From the NCBI RefSeq assembly GCF_011075055.1, contig NC_058145.1:2492887-2556886 (forward strand): 64,000 bases of DNA, in the 5' to 3' direction. Each line of letters begins with the position of its first letter. Positions within the stretch are counted from its first letter, which is position 1. Positions 1 through 11,884 of this stretch are shown in pieces. The stretch is from Mangifera indica (Eukaryota > Streptophyta > Magnoliopsida > Sapindales > Anacardiaceae). The position numbers were made by a program, and so were the translations under genes. Below the pieces are notes generated by a model. That model worked only from the letters and a program-made list of their open reading frames with translations, searched no databases and was not told where the DNA came from.

Positions 1-813
1 AGCTTCCTCCATTGGGTGGCACCCCCAACGATACCCCAAACTACCCCAAGTTGTAATCGCCACTTCGTCCATTCTTTGGAAGCTCCTCGCCACCACTCTC
101 CTCCACCTTTCTTCCCATTCTGCTTCCAGCTCTGGCTCCTCTGCTATCGAGTAACCACTATCCGCACCTTCATTTTCGGTCGTGCAACTCACGCGCTTTA
201 GCTCTTCTTCAAACAACACGTGCAGTTTGTCTCTGCACAATTCTGCCACCTGCATACATATGAATCAAAATTCATAAAACTCCTCCAAGATATCATTTGA
301 GAAATGACCTAGGTACCCCCAAATTTAAAGCAACACTACAAGGATATGGTAGGGTAATTTAGCGATTACTTGAGGCCCTCCATGCCCATCGTATACACCG
401 AAGAAATGTAGAGGTCGTCGCCGATTAATCTCTGGACGACACAGACTCGTCCGTATAGAAATTGCGTCTTCCATCTCTCTTGCCCTACCCGACACGGACA
501 TCGCCCCGTACACCGGCTCAGCCGAGTCCCCCTCTCTCAACGTCGCCTCTGGATCCACAGGTTCCACGTTCTCTCCAGAAGATGCGGTTGTAGAAATCGC
601 AGCCGGTGGAATAGCACTCGTTTCCGACACCGTGCTTATACGCTTACTCTCCGTTTGGTTATCATTTCCACTCCGGCTAGCAGGCAGTCCAGAACCGGGA
701 GGAGAGGTTTCCGCTAATTTCCTCATTCTTATTCTCCGGTGCCTCCGCTCCCTGCATTTCTCAGGTGAATCGTTATTTTCATCGTCTAGCATTCTCTTAC
801 GAAACTCCGTCAT
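1..813 (-). CDS. AHG1: AHG1-like clade A protein phosphatase 2C (5' part, cut by window edge)
   Basis: Two exons are visible on the minus strand: exon 1 is 813-370 (148 codons) and exon 2 is 249-1, running off the window. The intron 369-250 has a CAA|GTAATC donor and a TGCAG acceptor, phase 0. The raw frame of exon 1 reads into the intron and stops, so the splice is needed. Exon 1 encodes an Arg/Lys-rich N-terminus (CRERRHRRIRMRK), then the PP2C start YGAMSVSGRAREMED and the metal-binding motif VYDGHGG. Exon 2 continues with VAELCRDKLHVLFEEELK and a KRMDE-type block (FQRMDE). Start, N-terminal CRERR block and the LCRPEINRRRP stretch match what I recall of Arabidopsis AHG1 (At5g51760) better than other clade A members. 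Family role: a Mg/Mn-dependent Ser/Thr phosphatase that represses ABA signalling, mainly in seeds. The catalytic C-terminal two thirds lie outside the window, so integrity cannot be judged. Confidence 0.88.
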
Positions 814-1500
814 TGAAACTATTTGTTAAAGCACATATACGGCAAACTCTCATATCTGTTGCCGATCATTCTTAAAAACTGTTAAATGGATCTTCATTCA
901 GATCGAGGATTAAACAAAAGTGTGTTTGTTTTCGAAACGTAGGAGAGAAAAGAACAACGTGTTGTATTTTCTCTTTTTCCTATACAGTAGTAAGCTTCCA
1001 GGGAAAGCCAGCTCTACGGGCAATTGCTCTTCTGCCCGAACTGCCCACACCGGCCAATCTTCCCTGTTTAAGCGACACGTGTTCACCTTAACGCTGTGTT
1101 TTTCCTTCAAATCATCAAATGTCTTCGCAATTCTGTGTTGCTAGTCAAATTTCGCAAACTGCGACATATTGAAGTGTAAATATAGAGCCACGCGTCAAAA
1201 AAAGCCCTTACATGTGGAGGCCCAGCCAGAAGGATGTAACATGTGGTCGAATGAAAATGCTCCACCTACTTTCGATTAAGAAATTTAGGTGGGCCGGAGT
1301 GCGGGGCGTCTCCATAGTCGTTTTCAACTCTTTTTGCCTTTTTTGAATATGTCCTTTATCTGCTGGAAATTGCCGTACATACGTGGCAAATTGCGGCACT
1401 GCCAGCGTTGTGTGGGTGACGAGTCTGTTTCAGATTTGACATGTGGGACCCTTGTCTGGTCCTAGAAGATCACAGATAGAGGGCTAGTGGGCCGAACCTA
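814..1500 (-). promoter_or_regulatory. AHG1-like upstream region with ABA-response-type motifs
   Basis: This gene-free stretch lies 5' of the PP2C start and is clearly less AT-rich than the DNA beyond 1,560. It holds a G-box CACGTG at 1076-1081, an ACGTG core at 957-961, a canonical ABRE core ACGTGGC at 1381-1387, and an ACGCGT coupling-element-like site at 1190-1195. A TATA-like stretch on the minus strand lies near 1177-1184. If that is the TATA box, the ABRE at 1381 is about 200 bp upstream and the 1076 G-box would be in the 5' UTR. Clade A PP2C genes are known to be ABA-induced, so the motifs fit. The sites are seen; their function is inferred. Confidence 0.45.
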
Positions 1501-1789
1501 AGGTCTGCACAATAACAAACCTTTCGAACGGACCAGTTCACTGGCAAGCATAAGAATTATGATTCGATCTTATTAACAAGATCGGGTTTGACCTTATAGC
1601 AATAAGTTCTTTTTTTTTTTAAATAATTTTTTATGTTATATTTTTTAATTATTAAAATTGAGAATAATATTTCAAATATTTTATAGATAATTACTTATTT
1701 GTAGTAAATGAATACTGTAGATATATTATAAAAAATGTTATAATATTGTATAAATTAATTAATTTACCTCTTGTATAATTATAGATATA
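1501..1789. other. AT-rich spacer, nothing recognised
   Basis: A short transition from the PP2C upstream region into AT-rich DNA with poly-T runs. No reading frame, inverted repeat or motif could be assigned. It may contain the unseen 3' end of the hAT element. Confidence 0.4.
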
Positions 1790-3890
1790 AATACAATAAT
1801 ATATATAAATCACCCATATATTCATTCTCAATGTTCAAATTTTTGAATTCATTAAAGACATCTTCAACGATTTGATTTTGTAATTTGAATTCAACTTTGA
1901 TGCAATCTTTTATAAACATTATTGTTTCGACCATATTTTGATATAAATTGGATCATTTATCATCTAACATGTATCCACATGTACTAAAAGAGGATTTTGA
2001 TGCTACAATTGACATCGGAGAGGTTAGCAAATCTTAGGTCATAACAAAAAGAATAAAAAAGTTTTTGTCTTTTCTTTTCACCATGCCAAAAAATTTAATT
2101 TCACAAGGTCATATTGTTGAACAATTTCTAGATAATGGTTGCCATAAATTGTACTCTGACATGTGGTATGTTTACCTTTACATAGAAGCGATCATATATG
2201 TGAATTTTTTCTACCTAAATTATTAGAACTTATCTCTGTTTTTGGACTTTGTCAAACCCTTTCATATTTTTGTTCATAAATACTATGCGTTTTCATTATA
2301 AATGGTGTAACATTATCTATGCAATTAATATCGGTAATTAACAAATTATCATTAATAACATCAAATAATTTTTTTAGTCATAGAGCTTTTGTCCTATGAT
2401 CAAATATCCTGGCAGCAACATAAAGTAAAAAAAAATCGTTCCAATATTTTTCAATTTTTGTTTCATTTGTCTATATACATTTTGGAAAGTATTATGATAC
2501 CTAAATTCTTTAAAAACATCATTGATTTCTACCATATTATACAAATTGAACAAGTTGTTGTAATACACACCTGAGTAATGGTTTGCAGTTGTCTTCAATG
2601 GTACTAATATGTTTGTTAGAACCATAGCAATCTCCCATTCATGATATGTGAAAAAAAAAAAAAGCATTTTACAAATTTTTTGGTTGGATATTAAAGAATT
2701 GTGTTATAGAAACTTTTTACCCATCGAACACTTTCAACATGAGGCATGTTGAATTTCACATAATTTTAACATTAACTTTTAATTTTTTTGTGTTAACTAT
2801 ATTGATTTACATAATTCACTATGTGTTTGTATTCGTGATAGAGATAATAACATGTATGCAATGACATGTCTAATTGTTTGTGTATGTTCTTTGACCAGAC
2901 TCAAATCATCTTAAGCTATTAAATTAATAATATGACATACACACCTAATATGAAATAATTTTCTATTAAATTGAGGAGATAAATGATTATGCATCAATTC
3001 AATAACTCTATTATTATTTTTGACATTATCTAAAGCAATTTTAAAAATAGAATTATTAATTTTACATTCATAAAAAATATTTACTAATACACGATAAACT
3101 GTAATATTATTATACAGATATTCTAAATTTTTAAATGAAATAATTTTTTTGCACATTTGTCAATCAAAATTAGTGAAATAGGCAACCACGTACAAGAAAC
3201 ATATATATTGTTTTGTAGTTATCCATAAATCAAAAACTATTGAAATAATACCATTAAAATTACATAACTCTCCAGTCACTTTTAATTTCATTAATTCATA
3301 ATTTGTAAGGATGTCTAACCTAAAAGTTTACTTAGAAATTCTTCTAAATGCAAATTAAACACTAGTTAGTATCATCCATTCTAAGATTTCATCTTCCGTG
3401 TAACTAAAAAGTTGATCAAAAGCAACAACATACCTAACTATATAGTCTTGTATTTTTATTTGATCGTACTGAAAGTTGATATTTCTTTCATGTATTCGAA
3501 ACAACTCGAACCTCTTGTTGCATTGGTGTCAAGACCAACAAATCGTGATCAAGTGAAGACAATTTGTTTTTGCACTCTAAGGTCGTGTGAAATTTTTTTA
3601 TAATAATCAGTAATATGTTAGCAAAAATGCTCTATGTCACTCTACTTGCACATGTCAAACATGACTTGCAATGTTTATATACTTCTCGACAAATTACTTT
3701 TCCTTCAATTGTTTTCTAGATTTGATTAAAGTGATCTTACACAATTGACTTTTGCTTTCTTTTTTCTCTTTGTTGAACATGTGGTTGTACCATTGTCACC
3801 ACTTGGTGCTCTACTTGTTTCATATTGTGCATCATCAATAATGTCATCAGTGCTAGCATGATAATATTTAAATGGATTGAATTCATTTGA
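1790..3890 (-). pseudogene. Decayed hAT-family transposase (RICESLEEPER/ZBED-like)
   Basis: Fragments in several minus-strand frames line up in the order expected of a plant hAT transposase. Near 3,890-3,720 is an acidic N-terminus followed by TKRKKKAKV, where the BED-type zinc finger region should begin, but frames are broken there. Near 3,330-3,160 is a stretch of the DLWT type (VFDLWITTKQYICFLYVVAYF). At 3,156-2,911 is an 81-residue open frame ending in FHIRCVCHIINLIA, the hAT H-R-C-A-H-x-L-N-L block. At 2,667-2,374 is a second frame with HEWEIA and a W/SG block typical of the middle region. Near 2,035-1,970 is DLLTSPMSIVASKSSFST, the C-terminal dimerisation signature. At least five frame breaks separate these, so no functional protein is possible. 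Terminal inverted repeats and target duplication were not found. Confidence 0.85.
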
Positions 3891-4221
3891 CCATAGATCT
3901 ATTTGTTAAATATTTTGATTGACAAAATTGAAATAAAAACGAAATTATTAACACAAAAAATTATTGATTATAAATTCAAACAGTTTCAAAATGAAAGTTG
4001 ATAAAAGAAAATGAGATTGAGAAAAATGAAAGGTTGAGAGATTGCAATTTGATTGTGTTAGATTTAAGAGAGAAGAATGAAATTTGTAAAAGGGAATAGG
4101 GGATTGTTGGGTTTATGTAATAATAGTAATAAGAAAAAAAAATTTTAAATGTGTAACGGCTACAGGTCGAATGCCAATACCCATTGAACAGTTTCTGCCT
4201 TCTGCCATAAAACAAAACAAC

Positions 4222-4226
<5 letters not shown>

Positions 4227-4276
<50 letters not shown>
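4227..4276. repeat. (TA)n microsatellite
   Basis: About 50 bp of uninterrupted TA dinucleotides. Length is prone to replication slippage and to assembly collapse. Confidence 0.95.
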
Positions 4277-4278
<2 letters not shown>

Positions 4279-4714
4279 TATAGTAATGAGTCACACCAAC
4301 TTATGAGCCTACTACTTTGACCCACGGTCTAACCTTGATAGCTCGTGGATTAAGCTCGATCCATTATAGTAACAGGTCAAGTTCTTTTGTGCCAAGCTTT
4401 TTTTCCAGGCTTCAGACCAACCTAGTCTGATCCAATTGATGCTTCTAGTCACAGGTATTAGTGTGATCAATTGCCAAAAATAGGACTTTGGCTTCTCTTG
4501 CTTTCAAGAAATTTCAATCGATTAAGGACTTCAGTTTCTCTAGCGTTCAAGAAGTTTTAATCATTTGAGGTAAGGTGCTCTTGCCCTTGTCAAATTGAAA
4601 TTAATGTTTTTTTTAATATTATAAAATATATGTAATAAGTAATTTGAAATTTTTATCTTCTCAAATACATTCGGACCACAACTTCTTTCTATGTATATAT
4701 ACTATCACAATTAG

Positions 4715-4850
4715 GGATGATAATGGGTCGAATAAGGGTTGAATATCATAATTCTTGTATTCATGCTCACAAGAGAAATACTTCCCCCTTTTTGCACTAT
4801 TCCTAATATAAGGATGACAAAGAATCCTTGCACCCATCCCCACAAGAGAA
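4715..4850. mobile_element. Possible hAT-type MITE end (TAGGGATG... terminus)
   Basis: TAGGGATGATAATGGGTCG resembles the terminal inverted repeats of plant hAT MITEs that start TAGGGATGGCAATGGG. Downstream, GGATGACAAAG and CACCCATCCCCACAAGAGAAG recall the internal part of such elements. No matching opposite end or 8-bp target duplication was found, so this may be a fragment. Confidence 0.3.
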
Positions 4851-5646
4851 GCATTAAGTCACCGGTTTAGCTTCTTTTTTTTTTTTTAAGGAAAAGGTGC
4901 ATGGTGCATTAGTAGGTGGTTTGGAGAACTCTTGTTCTAACTCGTCATAAGAACATCAAAATTTTGTCTAAATTTATACATTGGCAAGCTTACTGGGGTG
5001 CGTTTTACTGTCTTGTCCACATAAGTTTTATAGGTATTTAATTGTTGCACAAATTCGACAATCAGATCGGAGAACCAGGGTTTTTAAATTATCAAAATCA
5101 ATAATTGATTCAATTTCTGATAGCGTTATTAAGATAATATCTTCATAATATTGGCAGATGATATTTATTTATTACCAATCTACCCTTTGAGCTTGATAAC
5201 AGTGGTTACCTTCCCTATCATAGTTATAGCTAACACATGATAATGTTGAGTGAATAGTATCTTCTTGACAACAGCCATTCTCTACACATTGAGAGATGGT
5301 ATCTATCGGGTTATATTCGAACTTATTAGAGAGGCCCAATAGACATTTAAAGGGTTAAACAAGTCTAATCTTTGGCTTATCAACCAAGGTTGTCAAACTT
5401 GTAGAAGTTGATTTACGGTTATTGTGTGGTGGTAGTGGACAATTTGTATTTTTCCAACAAGATCATGACAATTGGAATTGACAATGTAATTTTGTATCTA
5501 TTATTTAAGATGATAAGAAGAACTAATGATGAATGACGTTGTCTAAGTGAGTGTTGAAAATAAGATATTTTTAACATTGTTTGACCTATTATTAAAGAGT
5601 TTATGTTTATGATTTTATTATTTACATCTCTGGGAAAAATTATGAC

Positions 5647-6534
5647 AGAGTATTGATTAAAATTACATGTTATTTGTTGCTAAGAAAGATATAGTGTGTT
5701 TTCTCTCATTTCCTTTGTAGAATTTTTGTTATTAATAGGATAAAGATGTATTACATTATTTTCCTAATACAATAATGAATCTAAAAATTTCATTTCTATT
5801 ATAACATTATGGAAATAAAATAATGACATCGGTTGCGTGATCTTGATTTGATAGAAAGTGATAATTTTTTTTTATATAAACACGAGATAAGATAGGAAAG
5901 TATATCAAATTGTCTCTTTTTTGTTATTTTTAAAGTAAAGTATAAATATTTATATTTTGAGTTGATACACGAGTAGATTTTATATCTAATCGAGTAGTTT
6001 AGTGTTGACTAATTACCTTTTAAGTGTCATACTCCTAAGTTTGGTGAGGTAAGTTTAATTCATAACATCAATACTATGGTGATAAATTGCCTATGTTTAG
6101 ATGGCCGAAGAAATGGGCCTAATATCTAAGCTGATGTTGAGTCCTTACTTCACAAGATGATAGTATAGATTTTTTTGAAATTTTGAAAATTCATATATTA
6201 CTTACTAAAAATTATAGTTCCAATGTTGTATCGAAGCATCAAACACAATGTATACTGTATATTACAATTCTTCGCCGCAATTGGGCAATGTTACATATAC
6301 ATAATTAATAATATAAATATTATATTATTAAATAATTAAATATTATTTTATCTTTAATTTAAAATTATTTAATCACATAATAATATATCAGTTACATATT
6401 TAATTATGTATTTAAAACTGTAATAAAATTATATACATTTACTTTGGATATACAAATATATATATATTTATATATATCATCATATAATTAGATAATTTTG
6501 AATTAAAAATAAAATAATATTTAATCATATAATC

Positions 6535-6590
<56 letters not shown>

Positions 6591-6964
6591 AAATTATGTA
6601 AGTATAATTTAAAATTATTTAATTATATTATAATATTTTGTTTATGTGTTTAATTATACATTTGAAACTATATAGAAGCATGATGACACGTCAACAGGGG
6701 GTTGTGGGGCCCTCTATAACTGCAAAATTCGCAGCAATGTTGTCAACGTGATAAAATCCAGAAAAGTCATAGTAAAAAATGTTTTGCCGCATGAAACGGA
6801 AAATAAAAGTTCTAATTGTCAATTGCTTCATCCTTCGTCTAATTGAAGGCTTAACATGTTAAAATTGCCTTAAACTTATTCAAGATTTGGCATACATATA
6901 CATGTGTATCACATTAGATTCTTTCTTTGTCCGCGTCAGATTATAAAAATCAAGCTTGATAAAA
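5647..6964. other. AT-rich left flank of unit 1, no gene
   Basis: No coding frame. About 620 bp (roughly 5,755-6,370) has no counterpart in unit 3, where the same flanks lie side by side near 41,230. A second block around 6,690-6,775 is also absent from unit 3. A TA microsatellite occupies 6,545-6,585. Confidence 0.5.
6545..6585. repeat. (AT)n microsatellite
   Basis: About 40 bp of AT dinucleotides. The equivalent place in unit 3 (near 41,320) has only a short AT run. Confidence 0.9.
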
Positions 6965-7440
6965 CGTTCGGCTTAAATAATATTTTATTATTAAAATAAT
7001 TTTTTTAAAAAGATAAATTACTTAAAAAAGTACTAGATATAAATAAATATTATATTTAATAAAATTTGATAAATATAAATAATTATTGTATTTAATTAAA
7101 GATAATAAAAAAATACTAATAAATTATTTTTCTTAAACACTCTTGTATATAATTATTTGTAAATATTTTTATATTATTTGTTATATTAATTAAAAATAAA
7201 TTTATTTTTGTCTCAAAAAATTAATAAATAATAATATAATTATAATAAAGTCAAAATTACTTTAGTAATATTTTAATATCTAAGGTGAAAGTGATAATCA
7301 GATTACCGTTTATATTACCTATCATATCAGCATTGATAATAGACGATTACTGTAATATTTTATTACTGATAAATCAAAAAAAATAATATAAATAATAAAA
7401 GATAGATTATCAAGATAAATTTTAAATTTTTAGAATTAAA
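6965..7440 (+). mobile_element. AT-rich MITE, family T, unit 1 proximal copy
   Basis: One of several copies of an AT-rich non-coding element of about 400-480 bp. It begins with a TTTAAATAATATTTTATTATT-like end and holds the internal block GTGATAATCAGATTACCGTTT (two parts of a palindromic GGTAATCTGATTACC-like core). It ends in AAGATAAATTTTAAAT. In unit 3 the right flank shows CGTTTGGTTT on the minus strand, a terminal-repeat-like sequence. Other copies: 21,815; 37,560; 41,607; 54,680; a partial inverted copy at 59,098; and one near 63,490. Superfamily not determined. Confidence 0.5.
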
Positions 7441-7814
7441 CTACCCATAAGAGTTAACAAAACTGATAGAGTATTAGAACTTTTAAGATAAAATTCTAAG
7501 TTTAAGTCTTTATTATATTTATAAAATTTTGATTTATCTAATATAGTGATTATAAAATTAAGTTTATCTGTCCAATAAATATAGAACGATTTCTGTTATC
7601 AAAAGGAAAAAAATTATAAGAAGCTGATCTGTTTTCTTTTCTCAACTGGGATTACTTGGAAAATCATTATTACGGCTACAGATTCCGAGTGGGTAAAAGA
7701 AGGGGGGATATAATCTCATTCTAATAAAGCCTTTTGAGTCCCATGACTCTTAGCAAAACACATTGCTTATTTGTGAAATTAACTAAGAAACATGTCAAAA
7801 ATCCACTTACGTGT
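7441..7814. other. 3' flank of subtilase copy 1
   Basis: AT-rich DNA downstream of the minus-strand subtilase stop. It matches 42,085-42,449 in unit 3. No gene. A plus-strand frame that starts here and runs into the subtilase is the antisense of the conserved coding sequence and is not believed. Confidence 0.5.
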
Positions 7815-10144
7815 TCATACTGGTTGCAGGAAAGTGATAACAATCGGGCTTCTTACTTTGTGAACTCCGTCCTTCCAAATCAAACCTCCGAACTCCGGAA
7901 TTGTCTGTTGAGATCTCGATGTGAAGGTAACCTTATACGACAGTTTCTGGTATTTCTTGGTGAAATTCAGGCTTCTTGGTTCCACTTTTGTGTTAACACC
8001 TTTGAAGGGTGTAACCACAACATGATAATTAGACACCGGAGGCCCAACATTGGTGACTGTTCTGTGAAGAGTTACGGTAGAAACGTTTCTATTAGCTTCG
8101 ATCACTACTGAGATTGCAGGGTAGTTTAAGTCCCCTGGAGAGGCTAAAGAGTGATGGCAAGATCTATTTGCAAACTTGGAAAAAACTTTGAGCTGCTCTG
8201 GGGATAGCTCTTGTGTGCAGAGGAATTCAAAGTAATCCTGTGCATCAATGTCGTAGATCAAACCTGGGTCTAGAGCTTTCTCTGGGTTAATGTGTCCAGC
8301 GCCATGGTCGAACGGCGTCGAGGGTGCACCTATTGAGGCATCTATAAGAGGATTATGTGTGTTATCATGAACATAAGCAGTTGTCATCAGTGCAGATTTT
8401 ACTGCTGCAGGGCTCCATTCTGGGTGCCTTGCTTTAAGCAAAGCAGCAACTCCGCTCACATGGGGGCATGACATTGAAGTTCCTGATAATATGTTGAATT
8501 TCACTCTCCTGTGATCAGTTGGCAAGCTTGATGGGCCTGTTTCGCCGGTCCAAGCCGCAAGAATGTTGACCCCAGGTGCCACCATATCAGGTTTCAGAAT
8601 TTCAAGGCTGAGAAAATTTGGTCCTCTGGACGAAAATGATGCTACTACAGGAGAAGGCCTAATCCCCAATCTGGTACCGAGAAATGTTAGACTTGCAGTG
8701 GCTTTCCCATCTGTTAATGCATAATTCTTTATTGCTTTCCCTTCATTTTCCCCACTGCTACAGCCGGAAGAAGGTGACAATCCGCAACTAACTCCTCTCC
8801 ATTGGCAGCCGTATTTGACAGAATCATGCCTACACCTCCGGCATCTCTAACCACTTGACCTTTCTGAACTCGAGGGCTAATACCACGGTCACAGATGACA
8901 ATTTTGCCTGCTACTACACTTGGATTCAATGTGCCCTCTAAACACAAAGAGCTTGGATCAGGGCTGCTTGAGTTGCTGCTGCCCATATAAACAAGGGGAT
9001 ATGTCTTATTTGCGGGCAAAATTCTCCGCCCTTTATAGAGTGAAACTCCAGTAAAAGTCCTTCCTGTTCCAAGCTTAACAGTAGCTGGAAAATCTCTGTC
9101 CATGGTGCTAGCGCCAACTGTGGTGATCCATGGTGATACATTTGTGAGGCTGACAGGGTCTGGGCCGCCATTTCCGGCGGAGCAAGAAACAAAAACGCCC
9201 ATCTCCATCGCTCCGAAAGAGGCTATTGACAAACTGTCGCGGCTGTAAGATGGCGCTCCCCCGCCCAATGATATTGATAAAACATTGACTCCATCAGCCA
9301 CAGCTCTATCAACTGCCGATAATATATCTGAGCTGAAGCACCCCCCAGACCAACACACCTTATAAGCTGCAATTCTCGCACCGGGGGTCATTCCTCTAGC
9401 GATCCCAGAAGCATAACCCAAAAGATTAGCACCACGCACACGAGAACCAGCCACAGTAGCCGCTGTGTGGGTCCCATGCCCATCTTGATCTCTTGCTGAT
9501 TTATACTCAGTTTGTTCATTGATTTTTCCTGTCGCTGCTTCATATCCAAGGTAGAAAATTCTCGCACCCACAATTTTTCTATTGCAGTGATGCTTTTGAA
9601 AACCCCGACCTGTTTCACATACTCCTTTCCAGTGAACCGGTACCGGCGGCATGCCGGAGTCGTTGAAACTTGCACTCTCCGGCCAAATCCCAGTGTCAAG
9701 AACTCCCACAACAACATCGTGGTCAGCCAGCTTCTGAGACCAAACGCTGGAACTGTCTTCTGGTTCTAACCCAAGGAACATGGGACTTCTTGTAGTATGA
9801 AGTTGGTATTTTTTATCTGGGAAAATGGCCAAGACTCCATCTTCTTCCTCTAGCCTCTCTGCCTCTTGTTCACTCAAACGAGCAGCCATTCCATGAAAAG
9901 CAGTCTCGTAATTGTAAATTATCCTATCTTCTTCTTCTTCATCTGCATCACCTTCTTTCTTAAATACTACAGATTTTACTTTCGATGAGTACCAATCAAG
10001 GTGACTGGAAAACGCGCCTGGCATTGCAGACTTATCCATCTGCACAACGTAAGTCTTCTTTGTTGATGAAACATCTGCGGAAAAACCAATGCTGAGGGAT
10101 AGATAGTTCATCAGAATAAGGAGAAACCATTTTGTTTCACCCAT
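7815..10144 (-). pseudogene. SBT1.3: Subtilisin-like protease, SBT1.3 type, copy 1 (one-base frameshift)
   Basis: An intronless plant subtilase (S8A), 777 codons when read through one frameshift. Predicted parts: signal peptide about residues 1-22; inhibitor I9 propeptide about 31-117; catalytic Asp150 (VLDTGIWPE), His223 (DGHGTHTA), oxyanion Asn325 (CSAGNGGPDP) and Ser557 (SGTSMSCPHVSG); a PA domain between His and Ser; and a fibronectin-III-like C-terminus ending VRSPIVITFLQPV. It resembles Arabidopsis SBT1.3 (At5g51750) along its whole length. The break is a C run at 8750-8753 (four Cs, against five at 43,385-43,389 in copy 2). It shifts the frame after LLPAVAVG and gives a stop within six codons, so as written the protein has 471 residues and lacks Ser557. 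It would be an apoplastic serine protease if intact. A sequencing or assembly error in the G run is a real alternative. Confidence 0.92.
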
Positions 10145-11270
10145 TCTGAAAATACCAAAAACAGATTTTGAGACAGATTGCTGCAGAAGAGATGGAAATA
10201 AGAAGGTGAGTTGTGTGGAGGTAGAAGTTTGAGAATTGGAATTTCCAAGAGAAGGTAGGAGAGGCCATAATTAATCAACCCTGTGATGTTGTTGAAGGTA
10301 ATAAAGTTGGTCGGTTCGATTCCTGAATGCAAATTGAAGAGGTCTAATCAGTAGAGACACAGAAGTTAATATGTTTACTTTTCTCCGGACACTTGTCTAT
10401 TTAATTTTTGCAATTTCTTTATAAATAACACTATATTTATGTATTTTTCAAATAAATAAATAAATATATGAATAATATTATTTTTAAAAAAATTGTTAAT
10501 TTTTAATAAATTTTATATTTTTTAAAAATGTTAGTAAAATAGTGATTTTGTCTATATTTTTAATAAAATATTTTAAAAATAATTAATTCATAAATAAATT
10601 TTTGAGTTTTTAAACTATCATAAATATATTTTTAAAATTAAACTAAAACTTTAATAAAAAATTAGCTTTTGGCCAACTAAGAAAATTACGTTAACATACT
10701 CATTTATTTCAGGATTTATTTAATATTTATATTATATTTTTAATTTATGTTTTAATTTATTTATAAATTCTTTAATATTTATGTTATATTTTCAACTTAG
10801 TTTTAATTTACTCATAAATTCTTAATCTTTAATATTTTTTTTTTGGATTGTGGTTGTTCTCTGCATCTAGGCGAGAAGTTTCTACCTGCATGCTAGATTG
10901 ATTCGCATATAAAAGATATGTATAGTCATTATTTATATAGTTTATCATTTTATACTAATTTGTTGCTCTTTTTATTCCTGTTTCATGAATTTAGCTAAGA
11001 AAAAGTTTTACCGTATAACATATGTGTGTGGAAAACAAGTCTAATATTGAAACAAATAATAATGCAGCATCATATGAATCATTAAAATAAATAATAAAAT
11101 TATGCGTATATATTTTTTATATATGATTTGGGTATAAAAATAATATATTATTATATAATTTGATTATTTTGAATTAAAAATAAAGTAATATTTAATCACA
11201 TAATGATATATCATTTGTATATTTAAATTATATATATAATATTATTTTAAAATAAAATATTAATATCTCA
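10145..11270. other. Subtilase 1 upstream region and AT-rich spacer
   Basis: The first 220 bp upstream of the subtilase ATG are almost identical to 44,780-45,000 in unit 3, so this is probably the core promoter and 5' UTR. Beyond about 10,400 the DNA is AT-rich, diverges between units and has no feature I can support. Confidence 0.45.
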
Positions 11271-11884
11271 TTCCGTGGTTTCAAAGCACGAGTGATGTCT
11301 TCTCCCAGAAGGACCGCATCCACTCAATAGGAACTACGCCCACTTTAAGAGGAATTATGACTAAACCCTTGATGGTGATTAGCTTGGGATAGAGTTGGAC
11401 TTCTATAGTTGAGCTTGGTATGTCCAATTTGTTGATGAGGGCTATAATCCTTCCCTTAAGACAAAAACCTATTTTGACTTGACGATCATCTAGCTCATTT
11501 ATGATTGATCACAAGGCAGAAAAACAATTTGAGCATCTTTAGAATGAATCCAATATGATTGATCCTCTAATAAGTACACATTTTTAGTATAAACCATTCA
11601 AAGTATGTCGATTATGTAGTGAAGGTGTGCCCATTGATAATAATTTGAAAGGTTCATTATTATTACTTAGCAACAACATGTGCACAAGTTGGTTGGAAAA
11701 ACTATAATTTTTTGGTAATTAAGGACTCCATCTGTATTAGTTGGACGGATAAACCTATAGCACAATGATTGGATTTACAATCATTATACTAAATAAGTCA
11801 GGGTTTTACAAATACGATAAAAACTCGAATCTAAACCTTCTCCTTTAAGGTATTAGCATAAAAGTTTGTTTCATTCAATCGTAA
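11271..11884 (-). other. Degraded block shared with 45,310-45,960; origin unknown
   Basis: This is less AT-rich than its surroundings and is conserved with unit 3, where 45,582-45,295 (minus) is open for 95 codons. In unit 1 the same stretch has small deletions that break the frame. It could be a relic of a gene or of a retroelement. I do not recognise the protein and assign no function. Confidence 0.35.

Larger units (their letters stand above)
3891..5645. other. Non-coding spacer between hAT relic and duplicated unit 1
   Basis: No gene is supported here. The stretch holds a long TA microsatellite and a short TAGGGATG-type terminal-repeat-like sequence, listed separately. The remaining DNA is AT-rich and has no frame longer than about 80 codons. 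The 5' terminal repeat of the hAT relic may lie here but was not found. Confidence 0.4.

Noticed and set aside
7734..8111. 125-codon plus-strand frame at the subtilase 3' end (and its twin at 42,369-42,746)
   Set aside because: It is antisense to the conserved subtilase C-terminal domain. Its conservation is explained by the coding strand.
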